A DNA stretch of 64,000 bases from Amphimedon queenslandica (GCF_000090795.2 NW_003546251.1:591145-655144); one strand, 5' to 3'; positions 10,982-22,158 are shown, counted from the stretch's first letter. Translations and numbers: made by a program. Notes: a model not told the origin generated them from the sequence alone.

Positions 10982-12356
10982 GTAATAGTTGTTGGATTAT
11001 GCTTTTGATATCACTAAGATGATTGGAAGAGAATTCACATTTGCTCCAGTAAGTGCATGCACAGTAGCAACATAAGAAAAAGTACATACATGTATGAGCA
11101 TATTATATGTATCAAAATGACATTTATTACATTTTTATGTCCTTATATTATGTAGAAAGTTAGAGCTGATCCCGGCTTCAATTTTTAAAGTTATAGCCAT
11201 TTTAAGAAAATGCCAAAATCCTGAAAAATACCCAAGGCTATAGCCCATGGTTTTTTCCAAAAAATGGCTCCGAAATCACCCCAAATTTTTATTACATTTT
11301 CTGATACATATTGATGTACTTATGCTGTGTAGCAAGTTTGAGCTGATTTCGACTTCAATTTTTCAAGTTATGACCATTTTAAGAAAATGCCAAAATCCTG
11401 AAAAATACCCAAGGCTATAGCCCATGGTTTTTCCGAAAAAATGGCTCCGAAATCACCCCAATTTTTTATTACATTTTCTGATACATATTAATCTCCTTAG
11501 ACTGTGTAGAAAGTTTGAGCTGTTTCCGACAAGTAGTTTTTGAGTTATGAGCATTTTAAAACTTATTTATGTAGCCTTGTCTTGATTTGTCTCAAGTACT
11601 TCATGATGGCATTGAAGGACTGATCGTTGCTGATGTATTGAAAAGACAATCGAATGTAAGTAATAATGTAAAGATGAAGTCCATTTCTTTGTATGTATTA
11701 TATAGTCAAGCATTGGATTGCATGAAAGGAAGATTTATCACTGCAGTACTGATTGGAGTGATGGAAGTGATGGTGAAGAAGATAAACCAGAGGTGTTATT
11801 AGAGGTGAGATTAGAAAAGTTACCAAATTCTATTATCCTTTCTCTCTTTCTCTCCTCTCTCTTGTTTAGGTTTCAACAACACAGCAAGCTAGAAGTTACA
11901 CTTCATTTCTAGTCTCAGTCTTGGGTCCATTCATTGAAGGCTATTGGAGTGTGGGGATGGCTCTTGACACTTTATGGGAACAGCAAGAGAACAAGAAACA
12001 AGACAATCCTCGCGGTACTCCATTACTTGCAATTTATATGATGCATATTCCTATCTTTAGAGACTTGTTTTTTGCAAGAGCTACAGCATTCAATGATTGC
12101 AAGGCATCAAGAGGGACAGTTAATTCATGGTTAGTGTGGCTCAATAACCTTATATTAATTCTTATCATCACTTGTACATGTACATGTATATTATGTCCCC
12201 ATAGCCGAGAGCTGCTCAATGGATTTATTGCGTAACGGATTACGTTCTTTTGTTTCATTGCAAGCTGTGACTATTAATCCCGATGGACACGTGTTTGTTA
12301 TTGATCAAAAAGAACTCAAAAGCTTCACTGTTCTTCTCTCTTATTGCAAAGTGTAG
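7190..12356 (+). CDS. GPAM: mitochondrial-type glycerol-3-phosphate acyltransferase (GPAT1/GPAM family)
   Basis: Catalyses sn-1 acylation of glycerol-3-phosphate by acyl-CoA, the first step of glycerolipid synthesis, normally at the outer mitochondrial membrane. Twenty-five exons give 811 aa, close to the usual length of about 830: 7190-7332, 7439-7523, 8074-8147, 8232-8330, 8467-8522, 8638-8728, 8805-8901, 8958-9047, 9133-9179, 9228-9370, 9456-9536, 9582-9631, 9714-9749, 9800-9913, 10025-10163, 10220-10290, 10390-10457, 10507-10742, 10807-10916, 10989-11048, 11575-11655, 11706-11804, 11870-12014, 12061-12129, 12205-12356. All four acyltransferase blocks are present: CHKSHIDY (HX4D), GGFFIRRK, EGSRSRSGK and LLVPVGVAYD. 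The start at 7190 was chosen because only that frame keeps phase into exon 2 (SLHYSCSNCLPSQTR). A competing frame from ATG 7156 (MAMEEQKRK) does not. The intron at 9914-10024 has a GC donor. Confidence 0.9.
7524..8073. repeat. GPAT intron 2 with long CT microsatellite
   Basis: A 550-bp intron, long for this gene. Its 3' end is a nearly pure CT/CTCTCT tract (about 7977-8071) that also serves as the polypyrimidine tract before the acceptor at 8071-8073. I saw no conserved coding segment inside it. Confidence 0.7.
10943..10982. repeat. ATT trinucleotide microsatellite in GPAT intron
   Basis: About 13 uninterrupted TTA/ATT units directly before the acceptor at 10986-10988. A similar ATT tract of about 12 units lies at 16793-16830 downstream of the first beta-helix receptor gene. 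Confidence 0.9.
11150..11570 (-). repeat. CTATAG-palindrome repeat, just over two units (period about 178 bp)
   Basis: Fills most of the GPAT intron 11049-11574. Each unit carries AAGGCTATAGCCCATGG (11233 and about 11411), an AATGGCTCCGAAATCACCCC block, and a CTGTGTAGnAAGTTTGAGCTG block. Orientation is opposite to the copies in the SFXN5 intron at 42000-42960. There is no protein-coding potential. Confidence 0.85.
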
Positions 12357-12755
12357 CTGAGAAATGCAATGTATGCACTATAAGAGATTGACTGACACAT
12401 TTGTTATCTTTATTTCAATCTTCTTTTCCCTGTTTCTTTGTATCGCCCTCCCTTAGCCAACCATTCACATTCTGTTATATATTCTCATTTATTGATTATC
12501 TCTCTTACTATGTACATGGTATCTTTTCTTATTCTGTTGTGCCATTGAACTCAAAAATTTGATGTTGTATACATGTTTTAATTGTGTGTGTGTGTGCCCC
12601 CCAAGTAGGGTTTGTATAAATATGTTTTTAAGTTTCATTTGTGAAATGAAACCTTGTATAAACTGAGGTGTTACTGGTTACTATGATAAGGCTTCTTTCC
12701 CATATCAGTTTACATAGTAGAGTTTCACTTGGCGGTAAACAGCCTTCATCTCACT
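12357..12755. other. intergenic, GPAT to first receptor gene
   Basis: 399 bp between two plus-strand genes. It holds a short TG run (about 12583-12596) and AT-rich DNA that presumably includes the GPAT 3' UTR and the next promoter. No ORF or RNA gene could be supported. Confidence 0.6.
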
Positions 12756-15700
12756 ATGATCTCAGGTAAGAACAGCTCTTTCATTTATAGTTTTTATGTT
12801 GATATATCTACTATTAGGTTGTGCAATATTTCTGACTCTTAGTCTTATCTTGAGTATCTTTTTGCTAGCAGTTGAAACACACATCATTTATGTGGATGAT
12901 AAATTAGGGCACGATGATGAGGATTGTCTATCTGAAGAAAATGAGCCATGTCAGTCATTAGACTATGCACTCAATGGTACTAAGAGTAATAATGTAACCA
13001 TTATGATAGCATCAGGCAAGCAGGAGGTCAACAGCAGTGTTACTGTGAGTGGTGTATCAGATATACTGATTGAGGGTGATTCTAATGGTAGTACCATTAT
13101 CCAGTGTGACAGCACTGTTGGTTTTAAGCTGGAAAGAGTCATTGAATTAAGTATCATGCAGGTCACTTTCTCCAATTGTGGCTTTGTTCATGATACCACA
13201 TATAATAAAAGTGTATCCTTTCAATCTGCTGTACACATTGTGAACAGTAGCAATGTGACTATTAGCAACATAAGTATTATTGATAGTCCTGGGTTTGGCC
13301 TTGTACTAGTGGATACCAATGGCAGCGTTTTAATAGAGAACAGCACCTTTGAAAATAACAGAGTTCCAGATAACGACATGGGTCAATATATAGGTGGAGG
13401 CGGAATCTATGTTGAGTTTTCATCATGTTCACCTGGTTTTGACACACAATGCATGACGGACAAAAAAGGAAGTCCTTATTCCTCTGACAACAGCTACACT
13501 ATCACTGGTTGCACTTTTAAAGGGAACAGAGCATCGCTTTCACCTTCAGATGCTCCGATTACTTACACTACAGACAATGGGCCTATTTTAAAGCCGTTTG
13601 GTCGAGGTGGAGGCCTCTCTTTGCAATTAAATGGGAATGCTTCAAGAAATAGTTTCTATATTGAGAATTGTAGCTTTATTGACAATGAAGCTCGAATTGG
13701 TGGAGCTGTATCAGTGAATATAGATGACTGTGCAAGTAACAACACAGTAGTAATAGAAGATGATATTCTTATAGAGAATAATACTGCATATAAAGGTGGA
13801 GGGGGAGGCTTAGTGATTGGATTTTTTGATTCTAACAAAGCTTATAATAATATGATCAATGTCTCTGATGCTACCTTTGATAGCAACACAGCAGAGTATG
13901 GTGGTGGAGTATCAGTTTATTCAACACGTATGCCCTTTGGAATTAAACTACAAAACAAGATTGACTTTTGGGACTGCATTTGGAGTAACAATTCTGCTGA
14001 GATTGGAGCAGCTGTTGTACTTTTCCCTGAGGACTGGTCGCTCATTTCTGATGGGTATTTACCTACACCTTCTTTTCGTGATTGTCGTTTTGTGAGAAAT
14101 TACCTCAAATTTGACAGTAGATTGAACTTTTCCAATGGCGGTATAATATCAAGTCATACCTTTTCAATTCATTTGTCATCCAACATAGAAATCTCTAATA
14201 ACGATGGCTCGGGGCTGCACATCTTAACTGGGGATATCAAAGTTCTTTCTGATTCAGTACTTCATATTTCAAACAATTCTGCAGTTAGAGGAGGAGGGTT
14301 AATGCTCATAAATTTTGCCTCTATCATTGTGGAGAACCATTCTAGCATTATTTTCAGAGGCAATAATGCATCTGATGTTGGGGGAGCTGTCTATTACTAC
14401 TCTAGTGATAGCTTGGATTTTGTTAATTCTAGAAGGTGCTTCATTCGTTTTAAAAATGACTCAAATATAAGCTTTATTAGTAACTCTGCTATATATGGTA
14501 AAGCAATATATGCAGAATCGCTCAGACCCTGTACAGATGACACAAAATATGACAAAGTGAAAAATTCGCATGACTATTTTTTAAGGAAGCCTTTTCATTT
14601 TGAAAGTCCATGTTTGAATTCATCAAACGTTATATCAACATCAGCCCAACGTATCAACATAGATAACACTAGTCAGGAATTCTCACCTGGAATCATATAC
14701 AAATTAAACATTAATGTTACCGATGATATGGATCAAAACATTGACACAGTTCTGCTTGCAACATGCGATGATAACACAAAAATACAGAGCCAGTACAAGT
14801 ACATATCTGAAGATTATAAAATGGCCATTAATGGTAAAGTTAACACAACCACTAGCATGGTACTACAGACTATTAATGCTCGTTCGCTAGGAGTGAAATT
14901 TAATGTAACATTAATATCTTGTCCTCCTGGATACATTATTAATGATGATGAACAAAACTCTAAATGCGTGTGTTCGGTGAGCAGTGAGAAACCTATTCCT
15001 GGCATAGTGGCTTGCAATTCAAGCAGTGGTATTTTAAAGACTGGGTATTGGGCTGGCTGTAATGAGAGTGGCACACTCTTCACTGCTCAGTGTCCACTGG
15101 GATACTGTGACTATAAAGATGTTACAAACAATGGGCTGATAACATTGCCATCAACATGTGATGATTTAGAAGACAATCTTTGCAATGAGTACAGGAAAGG
15201 ACAGATTTGTGGAGAATGCATTGTTAACTACAGTGTCCACTATCATTCCACAAGGTTCATATGTGGAGAATGTCAAAATGATTATCTTGGAATTCTTTAT
15301 TATGCCCTTTCTGAGTTACTGCCACTGACGTTACTGTTCATATTTGTCATTTATTTTGATGTTAGTGTGACTTCTGGTTCTGTCAATTCATTTATATTGT
15401 TTGCTCAAGTCCTGGATTTCTTTCAAGTCACAGCCTTTCGTAGCTATGATCCGCCTAAAGTTGTATCCACTTTGAATGAAATATATTGGTTTATTTTTGG
15501 ATTTTTAAATCTTGATTTCTTCCGACATGATAAACTGTCTTTCTGCATGTGGAATGGAATGAGTGTGTTGGATGTATTGGCATTTAAATATGTGACATCA
15601 CTTTATGGGCTATTCTTGCTCTTCTGCCTCTACATCTTAATGAAATGCTGCAAGCCATTGAGGACATGCTTAGGTAGAAGACATGCTGATGGCCGTTACT

Positions 15701-16701
15701 CCATAGTCCATGGTATCACTACACTTATGATAATAACATACTCTCAAATAACAAAGGTTTCGTTTCAAATTCTGACCCGTGTCGAGTTATGTAGCAAAAC
15801 AAATAATTGTGATAAGAAAGTTGTATTTCTTTCAGGAACTACTTCTTTCCTGAGTGTCGACCACTTGTATTATGCTATACCAGCAATCCTTGTCATAATT
15901 TATGCAGTGTTGCTTCCTTTCGTTCTCATAGCTCATCCTATTTACTTAATGGTAAAAAAACTATTATTCGATAAACACATTATCCAGGAAAAAGAAGGGC
16001 ATTGCTGCTGTAGCTGTTTCTCCTCAATGCTGACGAAACTAGGCTTGATCACTAAGCCTATATCAGATTCACTCCAGAGTTGCTTCAAGGACAACATGCG
16101 GTTCTTTGCTGGTCTCTTTTTTCTGTATCGATTGCTGAGTTCTGCCTCTTTTGCCTTTGCAACAACCGCAATGGCTATGTATTCGTTACTGGAAATACTG
16201 GTTTTAGTTATGCTCACAGCTAATGCAGTTTTTCAGCCCTATCAAAAGAAATTTTACAATGTCTTGGATACTCTCATGTTTGCTGACCTTGCGTTGATAA
16301 ATGGTATGAGTCTATACAATTTCGCATCAACTCAGTATATGACTGACCAGGAATATTCTGATCTTATTGCTAGTGTACAAGTGGTCCTCATCTACATACC
16401 ATTTTTTTATGTAGTAGTGTTGCTGTCTTTAAAGTTACTAACTTTTAAATCTCGCTCTGCTCGTTATAAGCTTAGGCATGCCAATGCTTATTTCAGTTTG
16501 TATGATCCTAGAAAGCTTGAAGAAGATCAGCGTGAGGATCAACTTAGAATTATCAGAGAAGGAGGAGATGAAAATGAGGCAGAACTTGATGATAAAAGCT
16601 GGAGTATTCGTCATTTGCCTGCAAGATTGTTTCAAAGGGATCGTGACTTAAGAGGTCAGAGAAGAGGCTATGGAACAGCCTTGACTAGGAACACAATGTA
16701 A
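12756..16701 (+). CDS. giant receptor-like protein: Pmp-like beta-helix ectodomain plus multi-pass membrane domain (copy 1)
   Basis: About 1,300 aa. The preferred start is ATG 12756 (MIS), spliced over a 52-bp intron (12766-12817) into GCAIFLTLSLILSIFLLAVE, a signal peptide; an unspliced ATG at 12796 stays in the same frame. Residues about 30-640 hold repeated FxxN motifs (FENN, FKGN, FIDN, FDSN) and Gly-Gly motifs (IGGAVSVN, KGGGGGLVIG, YGGGVSVYS, VGGAVYYY), the pattern of right-handed beta-helix Pmp/pectate-lyase-like folds, with many NxS/T sites. A Cys-rich stalk follows (CPPGYI, GYWAGC, KGQICGECIVNYS, ICGEC). From about residue 830 there are nine or ten hydrophobic segments, then a charged cytoplasmic tail of about 85 residues. 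Likely a surface receptor or adhesion protein; the ligand is unknown. I know no named animal family for this layout. Confidence 0.8.
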
Positions 16702-16787
16702 TAAAAATAGATGCTATCAAAATAGTTTTAAATACAAATAATTATATTTTTATTGTTATGGTTATTTTCAATTATCTAATAATTAAA

Positions 16788-16831
<44 letters not shown>

Positions 16832-17276
16832 TTAATATTATTATACGTTTTTGACAAATAATTTTTGAGTTATGAGCATTTTTAAAAACAAGCCAATACC
16901 TAAGGCTATAGCCCATGTTTTTTCCAAAAAAATGGCTCCAAAACACCCCAAATTTTTATTAAATTTTTTATACCTAATGATGTCCTTATGCTGTGTGGAA
17001 AGTTTGAGTTGATTTTGATAAAAAATTTTTAAGTTATGGCTATTTTTTAAAATGGGTCATTTCTTGAAAAACACCCAAGGCTATATAGCCCATGTTTTTT
17101 TCTAAAAAATGGCTCTGGAAACACCCCAAATTTTTATTACATTTTCTGATACCTAATGATGTCCTTATGCTGTGTAGAAAGTTTGAACTGTTTCCAACAA
17201 GTAAATTTCGAGTTATGAGCATTTTTAAAAACAAGCCAATCTTTTAAAAAAGCAAAGTAATACAACATTAAAAAAA
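16702..17276. repeat. intergenic gap with CTATAG-palindrome repeat units
   Basis: After the receptor stop codon come AT-rich DNA, an ATT microsatellite (16793-16830) and about two diverged repeat units (16857-17240). They carry AAGGCTATAGCCCATG at about 16912 and a variant with an extra AT (CTATATAGCC) at about 17080. The unit period here is about 165 bp. No gene is supported. Confidence 0.8.
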
Positions 17277-18065
17277 TCAATCATGGTCACTATTAAAAGT
17301 ACTGAACATTCTTTTAATAGTTTCTTGATATCGTTTGTCGGCTTCTTCTTTTAGTACAAGTACTTCTCTCAACTGACCAGCAATTGCTTTACTCTCTGGC
17401 TCCAACTTCTTTGCTTCCAATAAATCAATCTCGGAATGTTCTAAATCCCTTAGTGCAAAATAGGCCACACCTCTCCTATACAGCGCTTTACTATTGTGAG
17501 GTTGTTTTACAAGTATCTTGCTACAATTCGCAATTGTATGCTGATACTGTTTCAATTTTAACTGACACGCTGACATATTTCCCATACAAGCCAATTTCAG
17601 TTCCAAGCATTCCTCTTTGCCATCCTTTCCTATACTAATGATATATTTCAGCGATTTTGAATAAAACATGGCCGCCATGATGTATTCTCCTTTCTTAAAG
17701 TGATCGTTTCCTTTGGATTTGTAATTTCTAGCTAGCATAAGCTTCTGATCTGGAGATAGGTCCCACTGATTGACTCCCCTTTTAAAAGACAATAATTCTA
17801 TTCTGCATAAAATATCCTTTTCATTTACATTTAGCAACACTTCAATCTCTTCTCCTTCCTTCATGTTCATTATGGTTCTCTCCAGCTTGTACCAAAGTAT
17901 ATTTTCCGGCTCTCCTAAGACTATTTGGTGATTCTCTTTACTGGTAAAAGGCTCATCTGTTACTTTGGTCTCTTCCTCCCAACATTTTACTGTTACTGTC
18001 ACCAGAGCTCTCTCGTTTGGTTTGTACAAACCAGCTCCTTCTTTTAGGATCCTTTTAGCGGCCAT
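17277..18065 (-). CDS. FKBP-like TPR co-chaperone (FKBPL/FKBP4-5 type)
   Basis: A single exon of 262 aa, ATG at 18065, reading MAAKRILKEGAGLYKPNERA. Residues about 1-100 resemble a degenerate FKBP fold (VTVTVKCWEE, KLERTIMNMKEGEEIEVLL), without the aromatic rofecamod-type pocket expected of an active peptidyl-prolyl isomerase. Residues about 115-240 form three TPR repeats: ARNYKSKGNDHFKKGEYIMAA, LACMGNMSACQLKLKQYQHT, and NSKALYRRGVAYFALRDLEHS. The Lys/Asn/Arg pattern is that of Hsp90 EEVD-binding clamps. This layout matches FKBPL and the FKBP51/52 C-terminal half, which act as cytosolic Hsp90 co-chaperones. It could instead be a diverged FKBP with lost isomerase activity; exact orthology is open. 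It is convergent with the upstream receptor gene and lies between the two receptor paralogues. Confidence 0.7.
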   Translation of the reverse strand: MAAKRILKEGAGLYKPNERALVTVTVKCWEEETKVTDEPFTSKENHQIVLGEPENILWYKLERTIMNMKEGEEIEVLLNVNEKDILCRIELLSFKRGVNQWDLSPDQKLMLARNYKSKGNDHFKKGEYIMAAMFYSKSLKYIISIGKDGKEECLELKLACMGNMSACQLKLKQYQHTIANCSKILVKQPHNSKALYRRGVAYFALRDLEHSEIDLLEAKKLEPESKAIAGQLREVLVLKEEADKRYQETIKRMFSTFNSDHD

Positions 18066-18222
18066 GTTTTATGGGCGTGGTTATTTTAAAAGTTATTAAA
18101 ATCATAGATATTAAATGACATTCATTTACTCTAATATCTACCATGACATATGTTAAAATTGTTCAAAAAAAATTAATTAAAAAACAAAAAACTAGTTCCT
18201 GTATCAAAATTAATTTGTTCTT

Positions 18223-21200
18223 TTAAATTGTATTGTTAGATTTTAATAGACCCTCATTAAGTTGTTCTATCTTTTCTTCGACACTAAAAACAGATCGCGT
18301 GACTTTTGTACGAGCATCCACAACATCAATGAAAGCATTCGTCTTGACTGTCTCCTCATCAAAGTTTGCTTCCATGTTCTTAAGCTCTTCTTTTCTAAGC
18401 TCAGCATAATCATTTTCTGGAACCTCGACAAAACTTCTACCCCTCAGTTTATTGAACCTTGGTTTTATGACATGGGTCCAATTCTCATTCAGTGTTGTGA
18501 AAGCAAACGTGAGGTAGGCAAGGAGGATAGAGGCACTGACAGCATATCCTTGAGCATCGTCGGACGCTTCTGTAAAATTGAGTACCAGTAGAGTGAACTG
18601 TAGGGCTGCAAGGTTTAGGAGATATAGAAACTCGACCCTTCTATTTATTAGATTATTGTATATTCTCTTTGCTAAGACCCCTCCAAGCAATATAATGCTG
18701 ATTGCAGTTACTCCAGTCGTCCTGACAACTGGGCTAGCTAATGCAAGCAAAATTATACCAAATCTCAGTAGGAGAAGTAGTCCTGTCCAAAAGCGAAAGT
18801 TTGGATGGTAAGGTCCATCATAGGTTTCCAATAGGGGCTTCATTTTAAAGAGACGTCTTCTAATGAAACACACAAACCTCTCGAATGCCGTTCCCTCGTG
18901 TGCTGTGAAGGACCAGATGAATGGATAGAAGAACATTATGATTGCAAATGGGACAACAATCCCAAGAAGCACACCCAGTGAGAATAGGAAGAGCAGTGCA
19001 TGCTTGAGACTAAAGTATTTCACATTACCATCAATGCTCCAAACTTGATAGGTAGATACTGTCTGGGAAGAGCCATCAACATTAACATGCCTGATAGATG
19101 CATATGCAATCGGTTCTGCACTTGCACGAAGCAATTTTGTGAATGTCATGAGGGCGATTGTTGTTGATACAGCTACTATGTTCTTGGGTACGATTTTGCT
19201 TATTTTTGTTGAATAGTGAGCCCCTATCATTGCTGCTGCTAAAATAACAAAGAGATAAAACGGAAAAATGTATTGGAACCATGCTTTTGCATAAAGATCA
19301 AAACCGTCATAGAAACAAGTTCTGAAACTGAAATCAAGATTCGTCCAATCGACTAGAATTTGAAAAAAGGCAAACATCGGCGACTGAAATTCGAAAAAGT
19401 CAAAATTGGCCAATTTGATGACATTGGCATAAAACAATAGTCCATTGATTCTCCCAGTACTGACCGTCAGCCTCAATAAACTAATAAACCCAATTAGTGC
19501 AAATGCAATGACTGCAAAGAAGACCAGTAGTAAAAGATATGTATTTGAGCATTTCCTACACTCACTGGATCCTAAAACTGCACTATAGTTAATCTGACAG
19601 CCGCCACATAGCACACCAGCATGATTGTACATACATTGTACGTCTGGATCAGAGAGACTGAAATTTACAAAGTTAACGTCAGAAAGATAGTTAGCAGCAA
19701 ATGGAGTAGCCACAGCAACATTTGATGTATGATCTGCATCATCTGATGCATTAACTATACCAATCCAGAGACTTGAAGGTTTTGATATTGTATTTTTTGC
19801 TGTATTGCATTCAATGTTTCTATCTCTTAGCAATGAAACGCACACACATTTTAGCCGATCAACAGATAACACAAAACCAACTGGACAAGTAGACATTGTG
19901 ACATTAAGAACAATCGGTTCATAAATGCGTCTGTTTTGAGGTGATAGTATAACCTGAGTTACTCTGTCTAACGAATTCACTGTATATGTCAGCTCAGAGC
20001 AACCAATGCCAATGTTTTGAACCTTTGATTGCCCTAAATTAGCAGCTCCTGTATCATTAACAATACTAGCAGTGACTATAGTGGGAGTTAAACCATCAAG
20101 ACTACTGTATTGAGGTGAAAAAAATTGAGAGTAAGCAAGTGCTTGAACTTTGATAGTGAAAGCTTGACCGGGATAAGCACTTATAGGTACCACACCATTG
20201 GTTTCATAATTATTTTCAGAGCATTCCCTGCTTCCAACTTCATCGCAGAAGCAGAACTGACTAGCTGGTGCTGATATTAGTGAGGTTGAACTCAAATCTG
20301 TCTCTGAAAAGTTTGATATCACGTTCGTAAAGAGCTCCAAAGCATCAGAAGCATAAATACCATTCTGAAGTATGCAGTTCTTTAAGTTAGCATATACTGC
20401 ATCTCCTGCTAGTTTTGCATAATTATTATCAAAGTATACGCGAGGGTAGAACTGGTCTCCTTCAATCTGAAAGAAACACATGTAACTGACCAGCTGTGCA
20501 TAAATAGCACCACCATATTGCTCTACGTAATTATTTTTAAAAATTGTAGTGGAGTTTGAACCAAGATAAACTATAGTGCCTTCTTCTACATTAAGTCCTC
20601 CTCCATTGGTAGCGTTATTCCCTATAAACTCATTTGTTCCTCTGAAGAAAAGTATAGACTGCAATGGGCGTACACCCGAGACACTGTTATTGATCCATTG
20701 GCAGTCGGTGAACTCAATGTGCTGTACAGAATTAATTAAATGCACCTGTGGGCTGCTTGTCTCTAAGCCGTTGCCACTCTTTCGATAAAAATTACGCGCA
20801 AAGTAACAATCTTCAATAAATACTTTGAATTTGTACCCGTAACGTGGTAGACCGCCATATATGTTAATGAACGTGGCGTCTCCATTGTTACCCTCTGCTT
20901 TGGCCCTCCTCATTGTGATGTGTCTGGGAACATCCATGAATGATCTAGGCCACATGTACATGAATCCACCAGAATTCAAGGATGCTTCATTAAATGAGAC
21001 CTCAATGTCTTGTACTAGGAACACATCAGTGACATACTTACTTATTGGCACACAAACTGGTTCATATCTCACGGGCTCTAGTGATATCATCCCATTCAGA
21101 TAAAAGAATCCTGGGGCCATGGTGTAGCTTCCTGCCACTTCAAGGATGTCCCTGAAGCGGTTGTAAGCATTCCCAGAGGTCATGTTACTATCGGTTATTG

Positions 21201-22158
21201 TAATAGTGGAGTTATCAACATAATCCCATACATTTATGTAAACATTGGCACCCACAAACGCTGCGTTCGCTGTAGCATTGATATTGGTAATGTTAGCATC
21301 CAGACCGTAAGATGACTGCATTAGTAAGAGACCCAGACCAGCTCCTCCAATTAGCTCAACGTCATTCCTTTTTATAGCTAGCGTAAAAGGTTGAAATATT
21401 AAACCAGCATCAACTCCACCTTCAAAAATCGAGTCATTAATCGTCAGCGAATATTGGAGAGGAGTTGAAGGGCATTCTAGCAGATCAGTGTATATTAGAA
21501 TAGCATTACCTCCTTTGCAGTATAAGCTAATGTTGGTGTAGCAACTAGAGTTATCAAGAGAGTAGTGATTATTCCTGTCAAAGTGACTCCGAGTGATGGT
21601 TGAGTCACCCAGCATATTAACAGCTATTAGCCCGTACCCAAATGATTGGCTTATAGTCACTTCACTTAACATAACATCAGAGGCGTAGTTGATAAAAAGA
21701 GCAACGTTTATACCAACAGAGAAATTAAACATTGTTTTACCATAAACAGATACACTGTCGTTGAAATCATTTGGGCCTATATTCATACCACATCTGGTGA
21801 GTGTGATACCATGGAGTGTAAGTAAAGTCACATTTGTGAATGACATGCCTACAGCTTCATTGCAATGTATGGTAGCATTCTCTCCAGTTAGGGTCAGACT
21901 ATGCAAATTTTCTATCATCATTACCTCATTGAGGGGATGAACCCCAGGAAGAAACACAAATGTGGTATCAGGGACAAAGTATCTATCAGTGTTGCTACCA
22001 ATGTAATGAGACAGGCTGTCACATTCTTCATTGTTTTGTGGACAAGATTGAGGGCTGGTAGGGGAATGGATGTAATACTCTATCCCAATAACGGTGTTGG
22101 AGGAAAAGTGACACAGTAAGAGAAACAAGATGACAACAGAATGAGAAAGCCCCATCAT
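18223..22158 (-). CDS. giant receptor-like protein: Pmp-like beta-helix ectodomain plus multi-pass membrane domain (copy 2)
   Basis: An intronless gene of 1,311 aa. ATG at 22158 gives a clear signal peptide (MMGLSHSVVILFLLLCHFSS). The ectodomain (about 25-640) has the same low-complexity beta-helix signature as copy 1: GGAGLGLLLM, GGGLNVEEG, YGGAIYAQL, FIGNNATN, CQWINNS, and numerous N-glycosylation sites. The Cys-rich stalk (CPVGFVLSV, CVCVSLL, GVLCGGCQINYSAVL, ECRKCSNTY) aligns with that of copy 1. The membrane domain starts at about residue 860 (YLLLLVFFAVIAFALIGFISLL), with eight to ten hydrophobic helices, and ends in a charged cytoplasmic tail of about 90 residues (VPENDYAELRKEELKNMEANF). 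Overall similarity to copy 1 is modest, so the duplication is old. A surface sensor or adhesion role is inferred only. Confidence 0.8.
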   Translation of the reverse strand: MMGLSHSVVILFLLLCHFSSNTVIGIEYYIHSPTSPQSCPQNNEECDSLSHYIGSNTDRYFVPDTTFVFLPGVHPLNEVMMIENLHSLTLTGENATIHCNEAVGMSFTNVTLLTLHGITLTRCGMNIGPNDFNDSVSVYGKTMFNFSVGINVALFINYASDVMLSEVTISQSFGYGLIAVNMLGDSTITRSHFDRNNHYSLDNSSCYTNISLYCKGGNAILIYTDLLECPSTPLQYSLTINDSIFEGGVDAGLIFQPFTLAIKRNDVELIGGAGLGLLLMQSSYGLDANITNINATANAAFVGANVYINVWDYVDNSTITITDSNMTSGNAYNRFRDILEVAGSYTMAPGFFYLNGMISLEPVRYEPVCVPISKYVTDVFLVQDIEVSFNEASLNSGGFMYMWPRSFMDVPRHITMRRAKAEGNNGDATFINIYGGLPRYGYKFKVFIEDCYFARNFYRKSGNGLETSSPQVHLINSVQHIEFTDCQWINNSVSGVRPLQSILFFRGTNEFIGNNATNGGGLNVEEGTIVYLGSNSTTIFKNNYVEQYGGAIYAQLVSYMCFFQIEGDQFYPRVYFDNNYAKLAGDAVYANLKNCILQNGIYASDALELFTNVISNFSETDLSSTSLISAPASQFCFCDEVGSRECSENNYETNGVVPISAYPGQAFTIKVQALAYSQFFSPQYSSLDGLTPTIVTASIVNDTGAANLGQSKVQNIGIGCSELTYTVNSLDRVTQVILSPQNRRIYEPIVLNVTMSTCPVGFVLSVDRLKCVCVSLLRDRNIECNTAKNTISKPSSLWIGIVNASDDADHTSNVAVATPFAANYLSDVNFVNFSLSDPDVQCMYNHAGVLCGGCQINYSAVLGSSECRKCSNTYLLLLVFFAVIAFALIGFISLLRLTVSTGRINGLLFYANVIKLANFDFFEFQSPMFAFFQILVDWTNLDFSFRTCFYDGFDLYAKAWFQYIFPFYLFVILAAAMIGAHYSTKISKIVPKNIVAVSTTIALMTFTKLLRASAEPIAYASIRHVNVDGSSQTVSTYQVWSIDGNVKYFSLKHALLFLFSLGVLLGIVVPFAIIMFFYPFIWSFTAHEGTAFERFVCFIRRRLFKMKPLLETYDGPYHPNFRFWTGLLLLLRFGIILLALASPVVRTTGVTAISIILLGGVLAKRIYNNLINRRVEFLYLLNLAALQFTLLVLNFTEASDDAQGYAVSASILLAYLTFAFTTLNENWTHVIKPRFNKLRGRSFVEVPENDYAELRKEELKNMEANFDEETVKTNAFIDVVDARTKVTRSVFSVEEKIEQLNEGLLKSNNTI

